This document shows, in pieces, positions 30,813 to 39,075 of a stretch of DNA of 64,000 nt. Source of the DNA: an uncultured Clostridia bacterium (GTDB lineage Bacteria; Bacillota; Clostridia; Oscillospirales; Ruminococcaceae). A model generated the notes under the pieces. That model worked only from the letters and a program-made list of their open reading frames with translations, did not search any database and was not told where the DNA came from. Position 1 is the first letter of the stretch. Each line of letters begins with the position of its first letter. A program made the translations under genes and the position numbers. The DNA lies in contig CALXGR010000001.1 in NCBI GenBank assembly GCA_944387885.1, forward strand, positions 1-64,000, given 5' to 3'.

Positions 30813-31886
30813 TCAAAAGAGGAGTCTTAAAATATCCTGGTAGGTCGCAAAAATTGCCAGGAAAATCAAAGCCATCAATCCGGCCATGTTCACCGCATTC
30901 CGGATTTTTGCAGAGATGGGCCGCCGAAGCACCGCTTCCACCCCGGTAAAGATGATTTGCCCTCCATCCAGGCCGGGAATGGGAATCAGATTGAAGATTC
31001 CCAGGTTGATGGAAATGAGGATAGCCATATTGAGCACCTCATCCCATCCCATCATCACTGCCTCATTGATGGCAGATACAATACCCACCGGACCGGACAG
31101 GTTGTTGATTCCCACCCGTCCGGTAAACAAATCGAACAGAGAGGTAAAAATATATTTGGCGTAGTAAATGGTATATTGGAAGGCGGCCTTGGGGGTGGTA
31201 AGCAGTCCCGGTTCTACCCCGTACACCTTGAATCCGATGTCCAGATAGGAATAACCGTCCTCCATGGTGATACGGTCAAACTTGACATTTTCCAGAAGGA
31301 CCTTTTCTCCGTTCCGCCGGACCAGAATATCTGCCTGGTCGTTGGCAGTCCGTTCCAGTTCATAATAAATGTCCTGGTACACAAAGCAGTGTCGGCCATT
31401 TACTTCCAGAATCAGGTCCTCGGCCTGAAGGCCGCTGGCTGCTGCCTGACTGTCCGGGTCCACCTGGGCCACCTGACGGGTAGCCAGCAGTTCCTGGCCC
31501 GACAAAAGCACCATCAGCAGGGCAAATCCCAGAACCACATTCATGGCCGGACCTGCCGCCAGCACCAGAAGCCGCCGCCAGGGGGCCGCGTCCTCGTAAT
31601 AACTGCCGGGACCCGGCTCATATTCCGGGACTTCCTCCCCGGCCTGCCGGAGCTGTTCTTCCTCTTCCCGGCTGAGCATTCGGTTGAAGCCACCGATGGG
31701 AAGGAGCCGGATGCTGTACTCCGTCCCGTTTACCTTTTTGGACCAGAGTTTGGGGCCCATGCCAATGGCAAACTCCAAGACCCTGATTCCGTTTCTTCTG
31801 GCCAGAATAAAATGACCCCATTCATGGACCAACACAACTCCGCCAAACACGAGAATGGCGGCAATGGCTGTGAGTATGCCTGTCAT
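30813..31886 (-). CDS. rseP: Site-2 membrane metalloprotease RseP
   Basis: 357 residues. Zinc motif HEWGH at 21-25 in the first membrane helix, one PDZ domain (about 115-185; DPDSQAAASGLQAEDL), and the second motif NLIPIPGLDGG near 295-305 that completes the zinc site. Intramembrane protease that cleaves anti-sigma factors or remnant signal peptides. Sits between dxr and ispG as in other Clostridia. Confidence 0.96.
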   Translation of the reverse strand: MTGILTAIAAILVFGGVVLVHEWGHFILARRNGIRVLEFAIGMGPKLWSKKVNGTEYSIRLLPIGGFNRMLSREEEEQLRQAGEEVPEYEPGPGSYYEDAAPWRRLLVLAAGPAMNVVLGFALLMVLLSGQELLATRQVAQVDPDSQAAASGLQAEDLILEVNGRHCFVYQDIYYELERTANDQADILVRRNGEKVLLENVKFDRITMEDGYSYLDIGFKVYGVEPGLLTTPKAAFQYTIYYAKYIFTSLFDLFTGRVGINNLSGPVGIVSAINEAVMMGWDEVLNMAILISINLGIFNLIPIPGLDGGQIIFTGVEAVLRRPISAKIRNAVNMAGLMALIFLAIFATYQDILRLLF

Positions 31887-31906
31887 TGAGCCTCCTTCCT
31901 ATCCGC

Positions 31907-33058
31907 TCAAAGGTGGCTCAGCACATACTGCCGGGCCATCCGGTCACATTCGTATACATCTTCCAGGGTGTAGCTGCCGCCGTAGCTGTCGGCGTCCACC
32001 ACCCCTTCCACCAAACGGCCAATATCCAGGAACCCGATCTTGTCTTCCAGGAAGAGGCGGACGGCCTCCTCGTTGGCGCCATTGGCAGCGCAAGGGCCAA
32101 GGCCCCCTTTGGAGATAGCTTTCTTGCAGGCGGCCAGGCACCGGAAGGTCTCCTCGTCCGCCACATCAAAGGTGATTTCTTTCAGTTTGGTAAAGTCCAG
32201 TTCCTCCACAGGGCTGGGCACCCGCTGGGGCCAGGTGAGAGCATACTGGATGGGGATCCGCATATCCGGCACTCCCAGCTGCGCAATAATGGAGTTATCA
32301 CTGTACTGCACCATGGAGTGGATAATGCTCTGGCGCTGGACCACGATCTGCACCTTCTCCGGGGGCAGACCAAAAAGCCAGACTGCCTCAATCAGTTCCA
32401 ATCCCTTGTTCATAAGGGTGGCACTGTCAATGGTGATCTTAGCCCCCATATTCCAGTTGGGATGCTTCAAAGCGTCCGCCCGGGTCTTCCCTGCCAGTTC
32501 CTCCTTCTTCATTCCGAAGAAGGGGCCGCCGGAAGCGGTAAGAAGAATTTTGGTCAGGCTCTTGGCGCTTTCCTTGTCCTGGAGACACTGGAAGATGGCG
32601 GAGTGTTCACTGTCCACCGGGAGGAGTTTTACCCCATGCTTTGCCACTGCATCCGTGACCAAATAGCCGCCCGTAACCAGACTTTCCTTGTTGGCCAAGG
32701 CCAGGTCATGGCCGCTCTCAATGGCAGCCAGGCTGGCTCTCAGACCGGCAATTCCCACCACACTGTTCAGCACCACATCCGGGCCTTCCATGGCGGCCAG
32801 CTGAGCCAGCCCCTCGGGACCTTTCAGCAGCTTGGGAGCCTGGGCGGTCCCGGCCAGTTCCCGGTCCATTTTTTCATAAGCGGCAGGGTCTACCACTGCC
32901 ACCACCTGGGGGTGGAATTCTTTGATTTGTTCCAAAAGCAGTTCAACCCGGCTGTTGGCAGCCAGGCCGAATACTTTGTATCCCTGCATCCGGATCACAT
33001 CCAGGCTCTGGGTTCCGATAGAGCCTGTGGACCCTAAAAGGGTAATGGTTTTATTCAT
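31907..33058 (-). CDS. dxr: 1-deoxy-D-xylulose 5-phosphate reductoisomerase
   Basis: 383 residues from the ATG with AGAGGA 7 bases upstream; a TTG two codons earlier is less likely. NADPH fold GSTGSIGTQ (9-17); catalytic and metal region LPVDSEHSAIFQCL; GGLGPCAANGANEEAV near the C-terminal domain. Makes 2-C-methyl-D-erythritol 4-phosphate, committed step of the MEP pathway. Confidence 0.97.
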   Translation of the reverse strand: MNKTITLLGSTGSIGTQSLDVIRMQGYKVFGLAANSRVELLLEQIKEFHPQVVAVVDPAAYEKMDRELAGTAQAPKLLKGPEGLAQLAAMEGPDVVLNSVVGIAGLRASLAAIESGHDLALANKESLVTGGYLVTDAVAKHGVKLLPVDSEHSAIFQCLQDKESAKSLTKILLTASGGPFFGMKKEELAGKTRADALKHPNWNMGAKITIDSATLMNKGLELIEAVWLFGLPPEKVQIVVQRQSIIHSMVQYSDNSIIAQLGVPDMRIPIQYALTWPQRVPSPVEELDFTKLKEITFDVADEETFRCLAACKKAISKGGLGPCAANGANEEAVRLFLEDKIGFLDIGRLVEGVVDADSYGGSYTLEDVYECDRMARQYVLSHL

Positions 33059-33070
33059 ATCCAAATCCTC

Positions 33071-33934
33071 TTAAAACAATCCGAAATAGAGGGCCAGCCG
33101 CACTGCCCCGGATACCAGGGGTGCAATAAAGAGCACGCTGTCAAAGCGGTCCATTACACCGCCGTGGCCGGGGAAAAGGTGGCCGTAGTCCTTGATCTGG
33201 TGCTGGCGTTTGATAACGCTGGCAAAGAGATCTCCCACCATTCCCAGCACAGAAGCCAGCGCTCCCAGAATGACCAGGGCCAGATAGTACCAATCCCCTG
33301 TCTCGGCCAGAATGGTCTCGGAGCCCATAGCGGCTCTGAAAATAAAGGTAAGGAGAAGTCCGCCCAGGATGCTGCCCAGCACTCCGCCAAAGGCTCCCTC
33401 TACCGTCTTTTTGGGGCTGACAATGGGAGCCAGTTTATGCTTGCCGAAAGACCGTCCGATAAAGTAAGCCCCGGTGTCCCCGCCCCAGGCAAAGCAAAGG
33501 CCCAGGAGGATAAAGTAAACGGCATCCTGATGATAAGTGTCGGCAGGAAGAGCGTAGGCAAACCACCGGAGGGAATAAAATCCCAGCAGGGCAACTCCGC
33601 TGAAAAACACCACCGACCCCAGCTTTTCAAAGCTGATTTCCTGGCTTTTCCGGATAAGGCAAACGGCCAGATACACGGCCATCAGGGTGACCATGGGGAT
33701 GGCAATGAGCTGAAGGGTCTCCCCGGCGGTGAGCATGACCATCATATCCACCACCGCTACCGGGACCAGAAGATAAAGGTCCCGGGTCCCGAACCCTACT
33801 GCGTGGAAAATTTCCCAGCTGGCGATAATAGCCAGCAGCCCAACTGCCACCGGCAGGATAGGAGTATGGACCCACCACAGCACCGCTGCCAGGATCCCGA
33901 TTCCTACCACAGAAGTCAGAATTCTTGTTTTCAT
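33071..33934 (-). CDS. cdsA: Phosphatidate cytidylyltransferase
   Basis: 287 residues, about eight membrane helices. The family signature near the C-terminus is present: SVIKRQHQIKDYG followed by LFPGHGGVMDRFDS. Makes CDP-diacylglycerol for phospholipid synthesis. 12 bases before the dxr start, 15 after uppS. Confidence 0.96.
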   Translation of the reverse strand: MKTRILTSVVGIGILAAVLWWVHTPILPVAVGLLAIIASWEIFHAVGFGTRDLYLLVPVAVVDMMVMLTAGETLQLIAIPMVTLMAVYLAVCLIRKSQEISFEKLGSVVFFSGVALLGFYSLRWFAYALPADTYHQDAVYFILLGLCFAWGGDTGAYFIGRSFGKHKLAPIVSPKKTVEGAFGGVLGSILGGLLLTFIFRAAMGSETILAETGDWYYLALVILGALASVLGMVGDLFASVIKRQHQIKDYGHLFPGHGGVMDRFDSVLFIAPLVSGAVRLALYFGLF

Positions 33935-33949
33935 AGCTTCCTTTCCGGG

Positions 33950-34663
33950 TCACACCCCGCCGAAGCGCCGGCTCCGGCGATTGAACTCTTGAATGGCCCG
34001 GTCCAGGTCCTCCCGGGTAAAATCAGGCCAAAGCACATCCATCTCCACCAGTTCCGAGTAGGCTGCCTGCCAGAGCATAAAGTTGGACAGGCGCTTTTCC
34101 CCGCTGGGTCTCAGGATGAAATCCGGGTCCTTCTGGCCCCGGGTATACATTTCGTTGCTCATGGCCTCCTCGGTGATCTGCTCCACCGTCATGTCTCCCT
34201 GAGCCACCTTCCGGGCCAGGGCTTTGGCTGCCCGGACGATCTCCGCCCGGCCGCCGTAATTCACCGCAATGTTCAGGGTCATTCCGGTGTTATTCCGGGT
34301 CCTGGTTTCAATATCGTTCATCAGCTCCTGGTGCTTGGGGTCCAGGGCAGAACGGTCTCCCAGAAAAACCACCCGGTTATTTTCCTTCTGATAATCGTAG
34401 GCCTTTAAAAGGTATTCCCCGAACAGGCGCATAATTGCACCCACTTCCTCCAGGGGGCGTTTCCAGTTCTCTGTGCTGAAAGCGTAAAAGGTAACGCTCT
34501 CCACCCCGATCTGATTGCAGTACCGGGTGATATCCTGGAATACCTCTGCCCCTTTCTTATGGCCGGCAGTCCGGGGCAGGCCCCGCTGTTTGGCCCAGCG
34601 GCCGTTCCCGTCCATAATAATACCTATGCTGAGACCCTTGGCAAAATCCTGCGGATGTTCCAT
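33950..34663 (-). CDS. uppS: Isoprenyl transferase (undecaprenyl diphosphate synthase)
   Basis: 237 residues. Catalytic Asp in IIMDGNGRWAKQRG, then HKKG and the late block LRPSGEKRLSNFMLWQ. Builds the C55 lipid carrier for cell-wall synthesis. A terminator-like hairpin lies directly before its ribosome binding site, so it may be set apart from frr. Confidence 0.96.
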   Translation of the reverse strand: MEHPQDFAKGLSIGIIMDGNGRWAKQRGLPRTAGHKKGAEVFQDITRYCNQIGVESVTFYAFSTENWKRPLEEVGAIMRLFGEYLLKAYDYQKENNRVVFLGDRSALDPKHQELMNDIETRTRNNTGMTLNIAVNYGGRAEIVRAAKALARKVAQGDMTVEQITEEAMSNEMYTRGQKDPDFILRPSGEKRLSNFMLWQAAYSELVEMDVLWPDFTREDLDRAIQEFNRRSRRFGGV

Positions 34664-34676
34664 AACCCGCTCCTTT

Positions 34677-34708
34677 CAAAAATTCCTGTGCCGCCGATGC
34701 GGCACAGG
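34677..34708 (-). terminator. Terminator between frr and uppS
   Basis: CCTGTGCCGC (34685-34694) pairs with GCGGCACAGG (34699-34708) with a 4-base loop, followed on the minus strand by AATTTTTG, just upstream of the uppS ribosome binding site. Confidence 0.75.
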
Positions 34709-34732
34709 ATACTGGTTTGAAAATGGGCCGGA

Positions 34733-35287
34733 TTACAGCTCCATGATCTCCTTGGTTTTCTTCTCGCAGACAGAGTCCACTTCCTTGATGAACTTGTCGG
34801 TGAGCTTCTGGGTTTCGGTTTCCAGGTTCTTCTGGTCGTCCTCGGTCAGTTCCCCGGCCTTCTTCATAGCCTTGAACTTATCCATGGCATCCCGGCGGAC
34901 ATTCCGGACTGCGACCTTGGCATCCTCGCCCATCTTCTGCACTTCCTTGGCCAGCTGCTTACGCCGCTCCTCGGTGGGTGCAGGGAAAACCAGACGGATC
35001 ACCCGGCCGTCATCGGTGGGGTTGATGCCGATATCGCTGGTCTGGATGGCCTTGGTAATGGGCCGGACCAGGCTGGTGTCCCAGGGAGTAATGGTCAGAA
35101 TGCGGGCCTCGGCCACTGCCACAGCGGCCACAGAGCCGACAGGAGTGGGCACACCGTAGTAGTCTACGCTTACCTTATCCAGCACGGCGGGGTTTGCCCG
35201 GCCGGCACGGATGGCGGAGAGTTCCCGCTGGAGATGGTTGATGGCTCCCTGCATCTTATCTTCAAAGGGTTTGGTTTGTGCGCTCAT
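34733..35287 (-). CDS. frr: Ribosome recycling factor
   Basis: 184 residues, the family length. Three-helix bundle with the AIRAGRANPAVLDKV hallmark near residues 25-39 and the C-terminal EVQKMGEDAKVAVRNVRRDA block. With EF-G it splits post-termination ribosomes. 35 bases after pyrH. Confidence 0.97.
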   Translation of the reverse strand: MSAQTKPFEDKMQGAINHLQRELSAIRAGRANPAVLDKVSVDYYGVPTPVGSVAAVAVAEARILTITPWDTSLVRPITKAIQTSDIGINPTDDGRVIRLVFPAPTEERRKQLAKEVQKMGEDAKVAVRNVRRDAMDKFKAMKKAGELTEDDQKNLETETQKLTDKFIKEVDSVCEKKTKEIMEL

Positions 35288-35322
35288 AGTCGTAATCTCC
35301 TTTATATGTTTTGTTTTTAAAA

Positions 35323-36033
35323 TTATTCTTCAATGACCAGGGTTCCGATGGAGGGATCCTCCAGAGCCTTGGCAATATTTTCGGGCTGCAGCAAGTCAAA
35401 GATCAGGATGGGCAGGCCGTTCTCCCGGCAGAGGGTGGCGGCGGTGCCGTCCATGACAGCCAGCCGCTCCTCCAGCACACGGCTGAAGGTAAGGGTATCG
35501 TACTTTACCGCATCGGGGTACTTCTTGGGGTCCTTGTCGTAAACTCCGTCCACCATGGTGGCCTTGAACATAACATCGGCCTTGATTTCCAGAGCCCGGA
35601 GCACGCTGGCGGTATCAGTGCTGAAGAAGGGGCAGCCGGTGCCGCCGCCGAAAATCACCACACGGTCCTGTTCCAGCTCCCGGATAGCACCTTCTGCGGT
35701 GAAGGTCTCCCCTACCTGAGGCATGGCCACGCTGGTCATTACCCGGGCGGGCACTCCCTGCTGGGCCAGACAGTCTGCCAGGGCCAGGCTGTTCATGACA
35801 GTGGCCAGCATACCGATCTTATCGGCACAGGTCCGGTCCATCTCACCGCTGGTGCGGCCCCGCCAGAAGTTGCCGCCGCCTACTACAATACCGATCTGAG
35901 CCTTCTGCTCCCATGCCGCCTTGATTCCGGCACAGATGCTGCTCATGGTTTCCTGATCAAAACCGGTTCCTTTTTCTCCGGCCAGAGCCTCGCCGCTGAC
36001 CTTCAACAGAATCCTTTTATATTTTGCTGCCAT
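35323..36033 (-). CDS. pyrH: UMP kinase
   Basis: 236 residues from MAAKYKRILLKVSGEAL, with GAGGTGG upstream; the frame runs on to 36132 but no better start exists there. Amino-acid-kinase fold, GGGNFWRG and GGTGCPFFSTDTA motifs. Phosphorylates UMP to UDP. First gene of the large cluster. Confidence 0.97.
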   Translation of the reverse strand: MAAKYKRILLKVSGEALAGEKGTGFDQETMSSICAGIKAAWEQKAQIGIVVGGGNFWRGRTSGEMDRTCADKIGMLATVMNSLALADCLAQQGVPARVMTSVAMPQVGETFTAEGAIRELEQDRVVIFGGGTGCPFFSTDTASVLRALEIKADVMFKATMVDGVYDKDPKKYPDAVKYDTLTFSRVLEERLAVMDGTAATLCRENGLPILIFDLLQPENIAKALEDPSIGTLVIEE

Positions 36034-36064
36034 CCGTAGCACCACCTCACTATGTTTGTACCTT

Positions 36065-36093
36065 ATTGTACAATAAACAGGGCAAAAAGTAAA
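36065..36093 (-). promoter_or_regulatory. pyrH operon promoter
   Basis: On the minus strand TTTACT (36088-36093) and TACAAT (36065-36070) with a 17-base spacer, 31 bases before the pyrH start. Confidence 0.7.
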
Positions 36094-36130
36094 CAGCAAA
36101 AACCGCCTCTCCCTCTTTGGCCCGGGACAC

Positions 36131-36167
36131 AAAAAGACAGCCTCCGGTTTTTACGCCAAAGGCTGCC
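36131..36167 (-). terminator. Terminator of the Spo0A-like operon
   Basis: On the minus strand GGCAGCCT pairs with AGGCTGTC (one mismatch) and T5 follows, downstream of the gene ending at 36226. Confidence 0.6.
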
Positions 36168-36225
36168 TTTGCATCCCTTGTGGGGAGGGATAACTTGATG
36201 GATATTCAGGAAAAAATCCCGCTTT

Positions 36226-37053
36226 TTAATGATGAAAAGACTGGAAGGCCAGGCTGAGTTTCTGCCTTGCCCAGGCGCTCTGGCGGCGTTCGGCTCCGGC
36301 ACCGGAGAAGCAGTATTCCACCTCGCCTATCCTAACCTGGAGGGGCGGCGGAAGAAGCCGTACCCAGCTTGCATCCTCCCGTTTTTCCAGTTCAAACCGC
36401 CAGCCCATGGCCTGACAGTAGAGGCGGACAAAGAGAAGCCCGCAGATTCCCACTGCGTTCTTCTGCCCTGCTTCCTGTTCAGGATGGCTGCTCTGCAGAA
36501 TTTCCTCCACCACCGGAGGAAGGAAGGCTCCTTCCACGGACAATTCCACTGCCCGGTCCCGGGTAACATTCAGGTGCAGGTCTCCCTGTCCTCCGTAATA
36601 GCAGAGGTTGGCCAGAATATTGGCGCAGGCGCTGTACAGGTACCCACAGTTCACCGAAGCATAGAGGGTGCTTTCCTGGGTATACCGGACAGTCCCCTTC
36701 CAGTGAATATCCTCCATCTGCTGCTGGGCAACCGAAGCAAACATTTCCATCTGCCGGGACACATCCGCCACCACGTTCTGGCTCTCCCGTTCCTCCCAAC
36801 CGGCCAGGTCCATAAGGTCCCCGCAGAGCCAGTTCATCTGCTGCACAATAAAGGTCAGATTTTCCAGCCGGTCCTGGCTGCTCTCCCGGGTCAGTTCCGC
36901 GTCCTGGAGCAGCTGCCTGCGAAGTACCTCCAGCCCGGAAGTCAGGCTGCACATGAGTTGATCCAATTCCGCCCTTACCCCGGTAAGAAGCTGGGGACGG
37001 TATTCCTCATACGGGAAGGAGCTGCTTTTCTCCCTTTCCAGTGTTTCCAACAT
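36226..37053 (-). CDS. Degenerate histidine-kinase-like ATPase protein
   Basis: 275 residues, soluble. The first about 110 residues are helical like a kinase dimerisation domain but lack an obvious H box histidine; the rest resembles a HATPase fold, with SACANILANLCYY in N-box position (about 140-152) and VGICGLLFVRLYCQAMGW in G-box position (about 202-219). Key acidic and glycine residues of a true kinase are eroded. The start has GAGGAGG 9 bases upstream and overlaps the upstream regulator gene by 47 bases. Probably a partner of that Spo0A-like regulator; ATP binding uncertain. Confidence 0.65.
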   Translation of the reverse strand: MLETLEREKSSSFPYEEYRPQLLTGVRAELDQLMCSLTSGLEVLRRQLLQDAELTRESSQDRLENLTFIVQQMNWLCGDLMDLAGWEERESQNVVADVSRQMEMFASVAQQQMEDIHWKGTVRYTQESTLYASVNCGYLYSACANILANLCYYGGQGDLHLNVTRDRAVELSVEGAFLPPVVEEILQSSHPEQEAGQKNAVGICGLLFVRLYCQAMGWRFELEKREDASWVRLLPPPLQVRIGEVEYCFSGAGAERRQSAWARQKLSLAFQSFHH

Positions 37054-37849
37054 ATTCTACTTCCTCCTCAAGGGAATCCGGCCAGCCGCCGGGACAAATT
37101 TCCAGGCGGACCAGCCCTGCAATGGCTGCAATAAATTTCAGGTTGCTGATATGTCTGCAATTTTCCGGCAGGTTGGCAGCCTTCAGCACCCGCTGCACCT
37201 GGGGGCTTTCATAGTCCAGATTGGTTTCCAGCAGTCGGCGGATAGCGCTATCCACCGCTTTTTCGCCTACATGGAACCGGGCGGCGATAACAGGGTAAAG
37301 TTCCTTTCCCGTACAGGCACAGCTGGCCTTCACCTGCTGGCAGACCGCCGTCTCCAGATACCAATATCCGTTTTCATCCCCGGGCAGATGAAGCTGATGA
37401 AGATTCCACCAGACCCGTTCCCGCAGCCGCCGCTGCAGATAAACCTGCGGTTCCAGAGATAAAGCCAGCACCGCATCCAGCAAGTCCTGTGCCCGGGCGG
37501 GTTTCCGGATGACCTGGTCCGCTCCGGCCGCCATAAGGGTCCTGGCCTGGGTGGGATTTACCGATGTACTTGTGAACACAATGACCGGACGGTTAGGGAT
37601 ATTCCTGCGGTTGAGCCGTTCCAGAAAAAGGCTGGGCGAGGAATCCTGCAAAAACAAGTCCATAATTACCCCGTGGTACCGTATTCCTGCCGACAATGCC
37701 TCCAGCAGTTCCGTGCCGGTCCGGTAGGCGTCGCACCGGTCTATCCCAGTATGAAGCCGGGCATAATCCCGCAGATTGGACAAATACCTCCAGTCCCCGT
37801 CCACCACAGCCAGGCGGACAGGCATGGAAATTTTCTGTTTTTCTTCCAT
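37007..37849 (-). CDS. Response regulator with Spo0A-like DNA-binding domain
   Basis: 280 residues. The receiver (9-130) has acidic residues in VVDGDW, phospho-acceptor Asp64 (VIMDLF), Thr93 and Lys116, so it can probably be phosphorylated. The C-terminal half carries Spo0A-type landmarks: GYWYLETAV, GKELYPVIAARF and a recognition helix with AIRRLLETNL. It is too divergent to be Spo0A itself; compare the usual KELYPAIA and AIRHAIE blocks. Co-encoded with a small protein (4 bases upstream) and an overlapping HATPase-like gene. Likely a sporulation- or stationary-phase-linked regulator. Confidence 0.82.
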   Translation of the reverse strand: MEEKQKISMPVRLAVVDGDWRYLSNLRDYARLHTGIDRCDAYRTGTELLEALSAGIRYHGVIMDLFLQDSSPSLFLERLNRRNIPNRPVIVFTSTSVNPTQARTLMAAGADQVIRKPARAQDLLDAVLALSLEPQVYLQRRLRERVWWNLHQLHLPGDENGYWYLETAVCQQVKASCACTGKELYPVIAARFHVGEKAVDSAIRRLLETNLDYESPQVQRVLKAANLPENCRHISNLKFIAAIAGLVRLEICPGGWPDSLEEEVEYVGNTGKGEKQLLPV

Positions 37850-37853
37850 TCCC

Positions 37854-38141
37854 TTACCCCTTTCTGGGGGTGAGAGAGACGGTAAGGTCTGTCACAACAT
37901 CCTGCCAATTTTCCATGGGTACTGCATTTTCATACAGATACCGCACCAGAAGTCTCGCTTCCTCCAGGGTCCAGTCCACCAGCGAGATTTGCTGGGTCTC
38001 CTGCTCTTTCTGCCGGGTACAGGTAAGACGCACTGCAAGCCGCTCCTCCTGCCGGTCCAGGGCATAGCAAAGGGTATGGGCCTGCTGAAACCGGCCCAGA
38101 TGGGAAAATTCCCGTGTCAATGAATAACCATCCTTCTCCAA
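37854..38141 (-). CDS. Small protein, DUF6514-like (tentative)
   Basis: 95 residues. Start is TTG with AAGGGTGG upstream; no ATG is available until near the end. The sequence has a beta-rich first half and a C-terminal part (WTLEEARLLVRYLYENAVPMENWQDVV) resembling small DUF6514 proteins of Clostridia; this match is from memory. First gene of the Spo0A-like operon, 4 bases before the regulator. Function unknown. Confidence 0.6.
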   Translation of the reverse strand: MEKDGYSLTREFSHLGRFQQAHTLCYALDRQEERLAVRLTCTRQKEQETQQISLVDWTLEEARLLVRYLYENAVPMENWQDVVTDLTVSLTPRKG

Positions 38142-38257
38142 GGTGTTCCACCCTTTCCACTGATTTTCTCCACAATATTAATATAATCGCATGATTATTC
38201 CCTGGCAAGAAAAACTTTTCTGCATTTTTCGTCAAAGCTTTTTTCTCCTTTGCGCCC

Positions 38258-38286
38258 TTGACTATTCCCCCCGTTGAGAGTATACT
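38258..38286 (+). promoter_or_regulatory. tRNA-Ala promoter
   Basis: TTGACT (38258-38263) and TATACT (38281-38286) with a 17-base spacer, 16 bases before the mature tRNA. Confidence 0.85.
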
Positions 38287-38302
38287 TGTCACATCCTTTT
38301 AA

Positions 38303-38378
38303 GGGCTCGTAGCTCAGCTGGGAGAGCGCTGCGTTCGCATCGCAGAGGTCGAGGGTTCGATCCCCTTCGAGTCCACCA
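38303..38378 (+). tRNA. tRNA-Ala (anticodon CGC)
   Basis: 76 bases with encoded CCA. The acceptor arm GGGCTCG pairs with CGAGTCC and contains the G3-U70 pair that marks alanine tRNAs. D arm GCTC...GAGC, anticodon stem CTGCG/CGCAG with loop TTCGCAT, T arm GAGGG-TTCGATC-CCCTT region. Reads GCG codons. Own promoter and terminator. Confidence 0.97.
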
Positions 38379-38416
38379 AAAATTCCCGGATGCTTTTGCA
38401 TCCGGGAATTTTTATT
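38379..38416 (+). terminator. tRNA-Ala terminator
   Basis: AAAATTCCCGGATGC and its complement around a TTTT loop, then a T run. Confidence 0.9.
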
Positions 38417-38480
38417 CACTTTTTTGCCGGCTTCCGTTGTTAAGCCTGCCGAACAGCCTGCGAATAAGAGGCGCTTTTAA

Positions 38481-38699
38481 TCAATCATCCCATTCGGGAT
38501 AATCAGGTGCCCATTCTGCAAAGCTCTTCTTCTGATATCGTCTTGCCGCATTATGTCTTTGTTGATGTGTGCGGTTCTGGTTGAGTTGGTTGCCCTGATT
38601 GTTTGATTTTGCTTTGTAGGCTTTGTTGTTGGGATTATTTTGATTCGCCCAATCATTCAGTTGTTCCCGGGTATGGGTTTTCCCAGACACTTTTTTCAT
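38481..38699 (-). CDS. Asn/Gln-rich small protein, unknown function
   Basis: 72 residues: basic N-terminus (MKKVSGKTHTREQLNDW), a central low-complexity Asn/Gln/Lys stretch (about 18-50) and an acidic aromatic C-terminus (EWAPDYPEWDD). A very strong GGAAAGGAGG site lies upstream. Similar small proteins occur in other gut Firmicutes and are sometimes mislabelled alpha-amylase; nothing here supports an enzyme. It follows directly on a terminated structured RNA candidate, which may be its leader. Confidence 0.65.
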   Translation of the reverse strand: MKKVSGKTHTREQLNDWANQNNPNNKAYKAKSNNQGNQLNQNRTHQQRHNAARRYQKKSFAEWAPDYPEWDD

Positions 38700-38720
38700 G
38701 ACTAACCTCCTTTCCGAGCC

Positions 38721-38753
38721 AAAAAAGCCACGCTCCTTTGTTATGAGCGTGGC
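38721..38753 (-). terminator. Terminator at the 3' end of the structured RNA
   Basis: On the minus strand GCCACGCTC pairs with GAGCGTGGC (9 base pairs, 9-base loop), followed by T6, ending 22 bases before the small Asn-rich gene. Confidence 0.85.
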
Positions 38754-39028
38754 AGCAAAAACCTAATATTGTTGCTTTACACGCACCAAAACAAAGCCAA
38801 CGATACTCCATCTTTTGGCTCTAATCTGTCGCGTAAAGCAATGAAACCTAGGGGAACTACTAAAAGTCACACACACTACTTTCTCAATTCATAACGAGCA
38901 TCTGAAAGAATTGATCAGTTTCATGGCTTACTGGTCTTGTTGTTGGGCACCCAAGGTTATTCACCTGGCCGATTTTATCCACTCGTTAGATAAGACAAAG
39001 CCATTTTGAACACCAATAAGAATACCCA
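38721..39028 (-). ncRNA. Structured non-coding RNA candidate or long regulatory leader
   Basis: The 437-base gap between 38700 and 39136 has no convincing coding frame. On the minus strand a promoter (39034-39062) and a terminator (38721-38753) frame about 300 nt. Inside are nested helices: 38998-39004 with 38923-38929 extended by 38992-38996 with 38934-38938; 38908-38913 with 38885-38890; 38833-38841 with 38772-38780 enclosing 38815-38820 with 38795-38800. The strand is more AT-rich than its surroundings. I see no match to SRP, tmRNA, RNase P or T-box landmarks. It could be a free small RNA or an attenuating leader of the downstream small gene. Confidence 0.6.
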
Positions 39029-39033
39029 GCTAT

Positions 39034-39062
39034 GTTATAACATTAAAACGCAATAAAATCAA
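39034..39062 (-). promoter_or_regulatory. Promoter of the structured RNA
   Basis: TTGATT (39057-39062) and TATAAC (39034-39039) on the minus strand, 17 bases apart, with TG just before the -10 box at one base offset. Confidence 0.7.
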
Positions 39063-39075
39063 CTTTAACAGAGAA

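Noticed and set aside
38192..38300. Frame on the minus strand running through the tRNA-Ala promoter
   Set aside because: It overlaps the promoter and tRNA and has no translation signal.
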